Assembly: GCA_945877425.1 (NCBI GenBank)
Contig: CAMCRZ010000002.1
Coordinates: forward strand, 155,553 to 219,552
DNA: 64,000 bases
Direction of reading: 5' to 3'
DNA from: an uncultured Treponema sp.
GTDB lineage: Bacteria > Spirochaetota > Spirochaetia > Treponematales > Treponemataceae
How positions within the stretch are numbered: the first letter of the stretch is position 1; each line of letters starts with the position of its first letter. A program made the position numbers and the translations under genes. Of the stretch, positions 39,715-48,776 are shown piece by piece. The notes beneath the pieces are model-generated. The model searched no databases. It saw nothing but the letters and a program-made list of their open reading frames with translations, and had not been told where the DNA came from.

Positions 39715-40490
39715 TATTTATTTTCCTTTCCTGCAGTTTTTTTAGCAGGTGCTTTTTTTGCCGCTGTAGTTTTTTTAGCAGCAGTTTTTTTAGATTTAGT
39801 TTCAGCCTTTGCAGCAGGCACTTCTGCTTCAGCTTTCTGTTCCTTTGCAGAAACATTTTCGTCTGAAACTTCCTTAGAAACGCTTTCTGCAGCTTTTTTC
39901 ATAAGTTCTGTAGTTTTTGGATTAAGATAAGCACTGAAAAGAGAAGCAACTTCTTCTGCACTAAAGTCGTAGAATGCACTTCCTTTTTTAGATCCGATTC
40001 TGAATCCGCTTGAAATAGAAGCATCACTTTTAATTTCCAGACCTTTTGAAATCTGTGCTTTAAGTGCGGTTTTAAAACTGCTTTCAAGAGCTTTTAAATC
40101 TTTTGGAGAAAGAAGAACAGCAAGTTCTCCTGCAGGATTTGCTGACCAGGCTTTTACAGTTTCAGGAATAATCTTTTTAAGAAGATCTTTGTCGTAAACT
40201 TTTTCAGTTTCTGCATTTATAAGGGCAGAAAGTTCTTTGTTAATGCCGTCGCGGAAAGAGATTATCAAGTTACGGCCAGACTGAATAATTGCATCTTCAC
40301 TGGCTTTTTCCATGCGTTCTGTTTCTGCTTTAGCGTCTTTTATAATGCTGTCTCTTTTAGCTTCAGCTTCTTTAATAATAGAAGCGGCTTTTTTTTCTGC
40401 TTCATCAATAATTTTCTGAGCAGAAGATTCAGCACTGGCAACACCATCTTTTTTGATCTTGTCGATCAGTTCTTGTAACTGGACGTCCAT
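39714..40490 (-). CDS. ntpE: V-type ATP synthase subunit E with Lys/Ala-rich C-terminal tail
   Basis: Subunit E-like coiled-coil N-terminus (ELIDKIKKDGVASAESSAQKIIDEAEKKAASIIKEAEAKRDSI); tail KSKKTAAKKTTAAKKAPAKKTAGKENK. Confidence 0.85.
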   Translation of the reverse strand: MDVQLQELIDKIKKDGVASAESSAQKIIDEAEKKAASIIKEAEAKRDSIIKDAKAETERMEKASEDAIIQSGRNLIISFRDGINKELSALINAETEKVYDKDLLKKIIPETVKAWSANPAGELAVLLSPKDLKALESSFKTALKAQISKGLEIKSDASISSGFRIGSKKGSAFYDFSAEEVASLFSAYLNPKTTELMKKAAESVSKEVSDENVSAKEQKAEAEVPAAKAETKSKKTAAKKTTAAKKAPAKKTAGKENK

Positions 40491-40544
40491 CTTAACCTCT
40501 TTATTTCATAGTTTTATATTAATTAAAAAATTAATTACGTGTTG

Positions 40545-41585
40545 TTAAAAGTCAAACTTATATACAGTTTTCTGATAGTATGGCTTTGCAGGGGAAGCAA
40601 TGCAGCAAGGGAAATCGCTGTGGTTAGGTGCATCCGGGAAATCTTCTGTTTCAATGCAGACAGATTCATGATTGTGATAAAGCCTGCCGTTTTTTCCAAC
40701 TGTTCCTTCAACAAAGTTGCCTGTGTAAATCTGTGCGGCTGGACAAGTTGTATAAATGGACATAGACCTTCTGTCTTTTTCATCAATCAAAACACCGGCT
40801 TTTTTAAGCGAACCGTCACATCCGTCTATGATAAATGCGTGATCATAACCTAAACCTGTTGCAGCAATGTCTTTTCCTATAAGCTTTTGAGTCCTGAAAT
40901 CAAATACGCTGTCATTTTCAACATTAACTTTTTCTACAGGAATAAGGTGCTCGTCAACTTTAAGGTAGCTGGAACAGTTAAGCTGAAGAAGGTGATCTTC
41001 TATAGTGCCGCCGTCTGTTCCCTTTAAGTTAAAATATGCATGGTTTGTAAGATTTACAGGTGTAGGTTTATCAGTTTTAAGGAAGTATTCTAAGGTAAGT
41101 TCGTTTGATTCGTTAAGAGTGTAGATTATGCGGATTTTTGCATTGCCAGGAAAGTTCTGTTCTCCGTCAGGGCTAAGCCGTGAAAATTCAATGCCTAATC
41201 CGTGTTTAGTGCGGACTTTTTTGGCTTTCCACACTTTTTTTTCATAACGGTCAAAACCTCCGTGAAGGCAGTTTTCTCCGTCATTTTTATCAAGACTGTA
41301 TGTTTTTCCGTTAAGCTGGAAAGATGCACCTGCAATTCTGTTTGCAAAGCGCCCTACAGCTGCACCGTAAGATCCGTGATCATTAATGTATCCTTCAAGA
41401 GAAGAATAGCCTAAAAGTACGTCTGTAGGAATACCGTTTTTGTTTGGTAAAAGAATGCTTGTTATAGTGCAGCCGAAATCTGTTGCAGAAAAACTCATTT
41501 TTCCGTTGGAAATTGTAAATAGATGAACTTTTGTGCCATCTGAAAGTGTACCATATCTGGATTTTTTAAACTTTAATTCTGACAT
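40545..41585 (-). CDS. galM: Aldose 1-epimerase
   Basis: GAAVGRFANRIAGASF, NGENCLHGGFDRYEKKVW, PVNLTNHAYFNLKG, GNFVEGTVGKNG. Confidence 0.94.
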   Translation of the reverse strand: MSELKFKKSRYGTLSDGTKVHLFTISNGKMSFSATDFGCTITSILLPNKNGIPTDVLLGYSSLEGYINDHGSYGAAVGRFANRIAGASFQLNGKTYSLDKNDGENCLHGGFDRYEKKVWKAKKVRTKHGLGIEFSRLSPDGEQNFPGNAKIRIIYTLNESNELTLEYFLKTDKPTPVNLTNHAYFNLKGTDGGTIEDHLLQLNCSSYLKVDEHLIPVEKVNVENDSVFDFRTQKLIGKDIAATGLGYDHAFIIDGCDGSLKKAGVLIDEKDRRSMSIYTTCPAAQIYTGNFVEGTVGKNGRLYHNHESVCIETEDFPDAPNHSDFPCCIASPAKPYYQKTVYKFDF

Positions 41586-41591
41586 ACAAAA

Positions 41592-41620
41592 ATTATAATA
41601 GTGTTTATTTGAAAATTCAA
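41592..41620 (-). promoter_or_regulatory. Predicted sigma70-type promoter of galM (TTGAAT-N17-TATAAT), -10 ends 6 nt before ATG
   Basis: Perfect -10, 17-bp spacer, no space for an RBS. Confidence 0.6.
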
Positions 41621-41778
41621 GAATTTTTAAAAAGAGAGGCTCCTAAATAGAAACAAATAACGAAATTTAACAAAAATTTAGGTTTTGTAATATTGATTTG
41701 TGAAAAATTTATTTTAAACTGATTTATCCGGGAAACTTTGCTTAAAGTTCAGAATAAAGAAATTTTTTATGAAATTCT

Positions 41779-42495
41779 TTAATCAAAATCAGCTAAAAAC
41801 TGAATTTCCTGAATGCTTCTTTTAGTTTTGCTGGCAATTTCTTCTATTGTAAAGCCCTGTTTCAGCAGTTCTTTTACAGTGGCAGAAATATTTTTTTCTA
41901 TTTTTACAGGATTTTCAGCAAGGAAAACTTCAGGTTCAATTACAGGAATCTGGTGGACTTTTTCAAGGTAAATTTCTTTGTCTTCAGTTTCATTTTTATG
42001 TTCAGGGTCTGAATGCAGGGAATCCGTCTGTAAGGAAAGTCTTTTGCCTTCCAGTCTTTCGCCTTTATTTTCCTGGTTTATGTCATTTTCTGAAAAAAGA
42101 GAAACCTGCAGCTGTTCATTTTTGTAGCGGTTTACGTATGGGTTTGAATGTTTCTGTTCATTTTTCTTGGGAACGGAATTCTCCACTGACAGTGCAGCTA
42201 GCTTTTCCTGAAAAACTTTTGTACTTTCCGCCTTTTTTATTTCACTGCGCAAAAACTCAACTTTTCTTTCTGCATCTGCACAAATAGCCTTTAACTTTTC
42301 TATACGGTCTTCTATAACGCTTATGCTTGTGCCTGTGTGGTTGGAAAGATTTGTAAGCATTCCGTTTATCTGATTTCTTGTTTTGTTCATTATGTCATCT
42401 GTGGAAAATATTTTCTTAAACTTAAAGGCAAAAATTATCCACATAATTAAGTTAAATATTATGAGAAAAACTGCAATTGCTACTAAACTAAACAT
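41779..42495 (-). CDS. TM-anchored SwrB-like / DUF6115-like protein at the 3' end of the flagellar operon
   Basis: N-terminal TM, coiled coil, C-terminal VKELLKQGFTIEEIASKTKRSIQEIQFLADFD HTH-like motif. Confidence 0.5.
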   Translation of the reverse strand: MFSLVAIAVFLIIFNLIMWIIFAFKFKKIFSTDDIMNKTRNQINGMLTNLSNHTGTSISVIEDRIEKLKAICADAERKVEFLRSEIKKAESTKVFQEKLAALSVENSVPKKNEQKHSNPYVNRYKNEQLQVSLFSENDINQENKGERLEGKRLSLQTDSLHSDPEHKNETEDKEIYLEKVHQIPVIEPEVFLAENPVKIEKNISATVKELLKQGFTIEEIASKTKRSIQEIQFLADFD

Positions 42496-42528
42496 TTTTT
42501 TCTTCCCGACAAATCATCAATAATAAAA

Positions 42529-42879
42529 TCAGCAGTCAATGTCAACAATAGTTCCTGTTCCCGGTGCCTTTATTCTTTCAAAGATAACTTTTTTTTCAGG
42601 CTCTTCATTTTTTTCGTTTTTAGATTTAGAATTATTTCCGGAATTTCCGCTTTCTCTGGAATTGCTTTCTTTTTCCTTTATTTCAGTCTGATTTTCATTT
42701 GACTGTTCTGAAGACGAAACTTCCTTTACGCTCTGACTTTTTTCCATAGCTTCAAGTTTTGCCTGTTCATTGCTTAAAGTGTTGGCGTAATTCATGGCAT
42801 TTACCTGAGAAGATGCCATTTTAGACACATTGTTCAGCTGAGAATACATAGTAGACAAATCAAGTGGTTGTAAACCCAT
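42529..42879 (-). CDS. Hypothetical low-complexity protein in flagellar operon
   Basis: Open ORF, 20-bp overlap with the upstream FapA-like gene; polar linker, conserved-looking C-terminus. Confidence 0.6.
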   Translation of the reverse strand: MGLQPLDLSTMYSQLNNVSKMASSQVNAMNYANTLSNEQAKLEAMEKSQSVKEVSSSEQSNENQTEIKEKESNSRESGNSGNNSKSKNEKNEEPEKKVIFERIKAPGTGTIVDIDC

Positions 42880-44833
42880 CTGGACCTCCTACATCATTTG
42901 TAACAGAAGAAGAATCGTACTTTCCTTTGCTTACAAAACCGTTTTCGTAGAAGAAGCTCACGCTGTTTACGTCAGATTTTATGACAGTTTCAACATCACG
43001 GACAGTAATTCTTGACCCCTGATACACAGTTCCGCTTACATTAATGCGGCCTACAACTTTAAGTTCACGGAGCCTTTCCTGAATCTGTATTATTTCCTTA
43101 GACATTTCGTTGCTGTCAGTTGTAATTTCTTCCTGCTGTGCCTGAAGCTTTGCAAGACTGTCTTCTTTTTCTTTAGGAAGTGATTTTCGTATTTTCTTTT
43201 GATTTTCAAGAGTTGCAATATTAAGTTCAATTTCTTCAAGCTGCTTCATTAAGTTAGACTGCATTTCTTCAAGTTCAACAAGGCGCTTTTTTGCTTTAGG
43301 GTCAAAACCTACGCTTACAGAAGTTTCCGTTCCGCCGCCTGGAGAGCCTATGCTTTTGGCAGAAATTTCTTCTGTAGCAAAAAGATGTCCGCCGATAATC
43401 TGTGCACGCTTTCCCTTTAAAAGTATTTTCTTCATGGCAGAAACTTCGCTGTTCATAATGTTGTCATTTACAACAACGTATTCTCCTGCTTCAACTTTTG
43501 CATTTTGAATGAATCTTGCCCAGACAGTTTTAGGCGTAGTGATTTTTCCTTCATCACGCCCCATAACTCCTTGAGAGATAACAATGTCACCTTCTGCTTC
43601 AAGGTTGCAGTTTCCTACTGAACCGTATACTTCTATATTTCCGTCAGCTTTTATTGAAAAACCGTCATCTACGTTTCCCCTGCAGATAACTGTTCCCATA
43701 AAAGTAATGTTTCCTGTTTTGATGTTTACGCCCTGTACTTCGTAAACTTCTTCAACTGTAATTTTGTCGCCCACAAGCATAACCTGACCGCTTTTTTCAG
43801 CAATAACAGTTCTTCCGTCTGAATCAAGCTTTACGTTCTGACCAAGAGGAATGCTTATGTCACGACCGTTGCGGGCTTCAAGATAACGTCCGAATACAGA
43901 CTGTCCTCCTTTTCCTCTTTGAGGCAGCATTTTCTGTGCTAAAGGCTGACCTGCCACGACGTTTTGTATAAGATTAAGTTCCTTAAAGTTAACCTGACCG
44001 TTTTGCGTTTCCTTAAGCTTAAGTTTAGAGCGGTCTGTTTCAAAGTTATAGGCAATATAAGCATCCCTTCCGTTTACCGGCAGAATTGCAGCTGCAACTT
44101 CATAAGGACTGTTGTAAACAGGATTGTCAACAAATGCAGTTATCTTTTCGTCATTAATTCCGGCTTTTACGCCTTGAGTTTTAAGGGCAAGTTTTATCTG
44201 TTCTTCACTTATTTCTGAACCGCTAGCTGCAGGAGGTGCAACTGTAATTGTAACGGACATTTCGTCTTTTGAAATATCAACTGTCATAATGGCATCGCCT
44301 GCAGGAACCTGTTTATAAATGCCTACTTCAACATAACGGCCTTCTGTTCCAGTCTTGCAAAGCTTTTTAATCAACTCTTCGTCAACAGAAATCATATCCG
44401 CAGTTTTTGAGGCAGAAATAACGTCTTTTTCATTTACAGGCTTTCCCTTTCCTACAGGAAGCACAACTTTAAGGCAGATGCTTGTTCCAAAATGATGCAA
44501 GTAGAAAAATCCGTCTTTATCAACAATCTTAACTTTAGCAACAATGTTTTCTTCATCGAAAATATCATCCTGGCTTTTTTGCTTTTTCTGCTGGACAATT
44601 TCCGGATTTTCGTAAACTCTTATTTTCCAAGGCTTTTTTGCAATTCCAAAAATTCCCTGAAAGCCCTTTTCCAGAACTTCATATTCAAGGTTTTTAACTC
44701 CAGCTTCCAGTTGAACTGCTGCATCTGCAAGACATTCGTCAATAGTTTCAGCCATAACGTCAACCGTATGAATTTCACGGTCAACTTTAAGCCGGTTTTC
44801 CATATCCATTCTTATTCTGTCTAAGTTAACCAT
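42860..44833 (-). CDS. FapA/DUF342 family protein with Jag-N-like N-terminus
   Basis: Jag-N-like N-terminus (TIDECLADAAVQLEAGVKNLEYEVLEKGFQGIFGIAKKPWKIRVY) followed by DUF342-type repeats and coiled coil. Confidence 0.75.
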   Translation of the reverse strand: MVNLDRIRMDMENRLKVDREIHTVDVMAETIDECLADAAVQLEAGVKNLEYEVLEKGFQGIFGIAKKPWKIRVYENPEIVQQKKQKSQDDIFDEENIVAKVKIVDKDGFFYLHHFGTSICLKVVLPVGKGKPVNEKDVISASKTADMISVDEELIKKLCKTGTEGRYVEVGIYKQVPAGDAIMTVDISKDEMSVTITVAPPAASGSEISEEQIKLALKTQGVKAGINDEKITAFVDNPVYNSPYEVAAAILPVNGRDAYIAYNFETDRSKLKLKETQNGQVNFKELNLIQNVVAGQPLAQKMLPQRGKGGQSVFGRYLEARNGRDISIPLGQNVKLDSDGRTVIAEKSGQVMLVGDKITVEEVYEVQGVNIKTGNITFMGTVICRGNVDDGFSIKADGNIEVYGSVGNCNLEAEGDIVISQGVMGRDEGKITTPKTVWARFIQNAKVEAGEYVVVNDNIMNSEVSAMKKILLKGKRAQIIGGHLFATEEISAKSIGSPGGGTETSVSVGFDPKAKKRLVELEEMQSNLMKQLEEIELNIATLENQKKIRKSLPKEKEDSLAKLQAQQEEITTDSNEMSKEIIQIQERLRELKVVGRINVSGTVYQGSRITVRDVETVIKSDVNSVSFFYENGFVSKGKYDSSSVTNDVGGPDGFTTT

Positions 44834-44853
44834 TCAATTCCCTGCTAACTTTA

Positions 44854-45642
44854 CTAAAATATTCCCTTTCTTGCACTGGTAAGTTTTGCCCTTAAATGCA
44901 GGTTAGCTTTTGTGTGAAGCTGACTTATGCGGCTTTCGCTTACGTTAAGAACCTGACCTATTTCCTTAAAAGTTAAATCTTCGTGATAGTACAATACTAT
45001 AACTTTCTTTTCGTTAAGAGGAAGTTCATTTATTGCTTCTATGATTATGCGGCGGATTTCTTCCCGTTCAACAATTACATCAGGATTTAAGCTGCTTGGA
45101 GATTCTATACTGTCTCCGATAGACATATTTTCGCTGTCATCACCTGAATACCATACGTCATTTAGTGAAAGAACGCTTGTTCCGCTGATTTTTACAAGAG
45201 TATCCTGATATTCTGCATCGGAAAGTCCCATTGCCTGTGCAATTTCAGAATCTGTTGCAGAACGACCTAACTTTCCTTCAAGTTCAACGATTGTGTCTTC
45301 AATTTCCCTTGAGCGCTGCCTTACAGAACGAGGCACCCAGTCAAGTTCCCTAAGCTCATCAAAAATAGCACCTCGAATACGTGTTACTGCATAAGTCTTA
45401 AACTTTACGTTTTTTTCAGGATCAAACTTATTTATTGCATCAAGAAGCCCGAACTGACCGAAACCCACTAAATCATCAAATTCTACACTGTCTGGCATTC
45501 CTGTAGAAACTTTACCGGCAACATATTTTACAAGCGGCATATACTGACGGATAAATTTATCACGTATAGCAGACGATTTTGTCTTTTTAAATTCAATCCA
45601 AAGCTGTTCTTCGGTCTTTTCATCTAAAAGCGGATTTGCCAT
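44854..45642 (-). CDS. fliA: RNA polymerase sigma factor FliA/WhiG (sigma28)
   Basis: YMPLVKYVAGKVSTGMPDSVEFDDLVGFGQFGLLDAINKFDP, ELDWVPRSVRQRSREIE, YYHEDLTFKEIGQVLNVSESRISQLHTKA. Confidence 0.95.
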   Translation of the reverse strand: MANPLLDEKTEEQLWIEFKKTKSSAIRDKFIRQYMPLVKYVAGKVSTGMPDSVEFDDLVGFGQFGLLDAINKFDPEKNVKFKTYAVTRIRGAIFDELRELDWVPRSVRQRSREIEDTIVELEGKLGRSATDSEIAQAMGLSDAEYQDTLVKISGTSVLSLNDVWYSGDDSENMSIGDSIESPSSLNPDVIVEREEIRRIIIEAINELPLNEKKVIVLYYHEDLTFKEIGQVLNVSESRISQLHTKANLHLRAKLTSARKGIF

Positions 45643-45658
45643 TACTCACACCCTTATA

Positions 45659-46456
45659 TTAGTCATCTTTTTTAAGTATAGTTCTGATTGCCTTTGCAAT
45701 AGTTTCTGTATCATGGTTCGAGGGATTACCTCCATCTACAACAGAAACGTGCTTAACTTGCTCTTCAGAACCAAATTCAGCAAAATCACTGTCTTCCACA
45801 ACTTCTCCAGTAGATGTGCTTTCTTCCCTAAAGTCCGATATATCAGGAAGACTGTCTATTTCTTTCATCTGAGCTGCTCTTTCCGCATTTTTTTCAGAAA
45901 GACGTTCAGGCACTGAATTCATATTTTCCAAGCTTACGGCTTTAAAATCAGAAGTTTCAGGGATTTGTGTACCCTGGGATTTAAGTTCACTCTGATTTTC
46001 AGAATCATTATTTTCCAGCGAAACCCTGTCTGTACTTTCACTTCTTAAAGGCATCTGATTTTTTTCAGAAGCAAAAGACTCAGGCTTGCTTTCATTTTTC
46101 GTTAAAGGGGAAACGTCTTTTTCTCTAAGCGAATGTTTATTCTGTTCTATTGAAAATGCAGGACCGTCTGAATCATCTGTAAGATTTTCATCATCAACTA
46201 CAATGTCAACAAGACCGCCGGAAGTTTGTCTAGGCGAAGTTCCGTTTTCTTCAGAATATTCGCTGAAACCAGTTTCTTCTGACAGGAATTTTTCATTCAA
46301 GAAGGAAATTACAGCAGCCAGAACTGCAAATATAACGCCATAAAAAACTCCCCTGCCTAAAGCACTGAAGAATTTATGAGTTGCAATAATGCTGATGAAA
46401 AAAGAAAGTATAAATGCACCACCTGCGGAAACAACTATACTTTTTGGTTTAAACAT
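45659..46456 (-). CDS. Two-TM hypothetical protein with long acidic/polar tail, flagellar operon
   Basis: N-terminal two TM segments; ORF between fliA and flhG. Confidence 0.55.
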   Translation of the reverse strand: MFKPKSIVVSAGGAFILSFFISIIATHKFFSALGRGVFYGVIFAVLAAVISFLNEKFLSEETGFSEYSEENGTSPRQTSGGLVDIVVDDENLTDDSDGPAFSIEQNKHSLREKDVSPLTKNESKPESFASEKNQMPLRSESTDRVSLENNDSENQSELKSQGTQIPETSDFKAVSLENMNSVPERLSEKNAERAAQMKEIDSLPDISDFREESTSTGEVVEDSDFAEFGSEEQVKHVSVVDGGNPSNHDTETIAKAIRTILKKDD

Positions 46457-46569
46457 TTAATACCATCCCCTACCATTATTAGAGTAAAATAAAAAGCCCG
46501 CTAGGTCAAGTTTAAAATCCTTAAACAGAAATTACAGACTTTTTGCAGAAAATTTTTACTGTCTTTCCT

Positions 46570-47457
46570 TTAGTTTTTCCTTTTTCCTCCAAGAAATTTT
46601 TTAAGGAAGTTGGAAACACCTGCATTTCCTGTTAAATCAGTTTTTTCTATGCGGCCTACAATATGCTTTAAACATACGGCAGGTTTTGAAGTAGGATTTA
46701 CAATCATAAAAGGTTTCTGCCTGATTACTGAAGCCTGCACTACAGAATCATCATAAACAAATCCGATATACTCAACTTTGTAATTTAAAAACTGAGCTAC
46801 AATATTTATTATTCTGTCTGAAATGCGCTTTCCTTCATCTGCAGAATGAACTCTGTTTACTAAAAGCTTAAGGTTTATTTCACGGTTAACAAGTTCCGTT
46901 GTAATTGTCTTGATAATTCCGTAAGCATCAGTTATGGCTGTAGGTTCAGGAGTTGTAACAACGTAAACTTCATCTGCTGCTGCAACAAACTGCAAAACGT
47001 TATCTGCAATACCGGCAGCTGTATCAATAATGATAATGTCGGCATTCGAAAGGGATGAAAATTCCCTGGCAAAATTGTCCAGCTCTTCTTTTGAAAGATT
47101 GGCTATTTTAGAAAATCCGTTGGCTCCGGCAATAAACTTAATTCCAAATTCCGTATCAAGAATGATTTCGCTCATTTTTTTCTGACCGTTAATTACCTGC
47201 ATCAGATTGTATTGAGGAACAATGTTAAGAAGTACGTTAACGTTTGCCATGCCAAGATCGCCGTCTATAAGAATGACTTTTTTTCCCAGCTGAGCATAGG
47301 CAATGGACATATTTACAGCAAGATTTGTTTTTCCTACACCGCCTTTTCCGCTGGTAATGGCAATTATTCTTGTCTTGTGATTTTTAGATTTAGAATCGTT
47401 TTCAGATTCGCCGTAATTATTCATAAACTCTCTAAGTTCTTTTGCCTGTTCTTCCAT
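46570..47457 (-). CDS. flhG: MinD-like ATPase FlhG (FleN/YlxH)
   Basis: IAITSGKGGVGKTNLAVNMSIAYAQLGKKVILIDGDLGMANVNVLL; follows flhF. Confidence 0.93.
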   Translation of the reverse strand: MEEQAKELREFMNNYGESENDSKSKNHKTRIIAITSGKGGVGKTNLAVNMSIAYAQLGKKVILIDGDLGMANVNVLLNIVPQYNLMQVINGQKKMSEIILDTEFGIKFIAGANGFSKIANLSKEELDNFAREFSSLSNADIIIIDTAAGIADNVLQFVAAADEVYVVTTPEPTAITDAYGIIKTITTELVNREINLKLLVNRVHSADEGKRISDRIINIVAQFLNYKVEYIGFVYDDSVVQASVIRQKPFMIVNPTSKPAVCLKHIVGRIEKTDLTGNAGVSNFLKKFLGGKRKN

Positions 47458-47489
47458 TTTTAACTCCCATTTTGCGATTCACCTGATTT

Positions 47490-48776
47490 TTATAAAACAG
47501 GGCTCAAATCATCTTCAATTTTTTCATATTTAGATTTCAATGCATCAATATCCAGCCTGAAACCCTGCAGCTTCCTGAGAAAATACAAGGGATTTGCCTT
47601 CTGAAGTGAATGCATTACATTTTGTCCGTCTGTTATCCAGGAAATTTTCTTTCCCTTTTCAGAAAGTACGCTTATTATTCCGCCAAAAGTTGAAGTTTCA
47701 TCGCACTTTGTAATTATAACGCTTTTAAAATCAAAAGTTTCATAGTTGCGTATAATGTTTTCTATATCACGGGCTTTTGTTCCGGCTGTAATGGCAAGGT
47801 AAAAGTTGGGATGCATTCCCTTTATGTCAAAAATTTTCCTCATACGCGTAATGTTGTCAAAATCGTTAGGGCTGTATCCGCCTGAATCAACAAAAATATA
47901 ATCTGTGTTGTCTCTGTAAGTGTTGTACAGCATCATAAGATCTTCGGCACTTTCGGCTTTATCAAGAGTATTTTTCATGATTTCGCTCCAGTTTCTAAGC
48001 TGTTCCAAAGCGCCAACCCTCATGCTGTCAATAGTAATCATGCGGAAAGTAGGTCTGTGCTGAACACCGGAAGTTTTTTCAGAAGATTTTAATACTGAAG
48101 CTGCAAAACGTGCAATTGTAGTAGTTTTTCCAACGCCTGTAGGTCCTATGACAATTATAACTTTTGGAGGACGCGGAGAAATTTCAGGAGCAATCTGAAT
48201 GTCGTCGCCAATCCAGTTTATGACTTTTTCCTGCATAAGTTCAAAATCTTCCAGATCGTCAAGGCTGAACATTGTCTTGATGCGGTCCGTAATTTTCTTT
48301 ATGTATGACGGCGTAAAATCGTTTTCTTCCAAAAGTTCACGAATGCGCTGAATGTTTTTATGTTCAATCTGTGAAGAAGGAGCCTGATAAATATCTGAAA
48401 GCTGATCCCTTAATTCCTGCTTAAAGTCCTTGAAATTATCGTTAAGCTCTTTTTTAATAATTGAAATATCTAAAGCACGCTGTTCGGAAGAATTGTTTTT
48501 TGCACTTTCAAATCCTCCGGAAAAGCCCTGATCGTTTTGTGAAGAAAAACCTCTGTATGTGGGATTTTCAAAAACTTTCGGCTGTGTTGTAAGGTGATAC
48601 TTAAATTCAATTACTTCTTTCTGCCACAATCCTAAAAATCCGCCTTTCAAAACAGTTTTATGACCGTCGCTTTCCCAGTTAAGTCCGTACTGCCTGTTAA
48701 GTTTTTCCTTACACTCTACAACGGAAGAACCGGTTATAGTTTGAATTATGCTCGACTTTTCATAATTACTAGACAT
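47490..48776 (-). CDS. flhF: Flagellar SRP-like GTPase FlhF
   Basis: VIIVIGPTGVGKTTTIARFAA, ITIDSMRVGALEQLRNWSEIM, FVDSGGYSPND, ITKCDETSTFGGIISVL. Confidence 0.93.
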   Translation of the reverse strand: MSSNYEKSSIIQTITGSSVVECKEKLNRQYGLNWESDGHKTVLKGGFLGLWQKEVIEFKYHLTTQPKVFENPTYRGFSSQNDQGFSGGFESAKNNSSEQRALDISIIKKELNDNFKDFKQELRDQLSDIYQAPSSQIEHKNIQRIRELLEENDFTPSYIKKITDRIKTMFSLDDLEDFELMQEKVINWIGDDIQIAPEISPRPPKVIIVIGPTGVGKTTTIARFAASVLKSSEKTSGVQHRPTFRMITIDSMRVGALEQLRNWSEIMKNTLDKAESAEDLMMLYNTYRDNTDYIFVDSGGYSPNDFDNITRMRKIFDIKGMHPNFYLAITAGTKARDIENIIRNYETFDFKSVIITKCDETSTFGGIISVLSEKGKKISWITDGQNVMHSLQKANPLYFLRKLQGFRLDIDALKSKYEKIEDDLSPVL

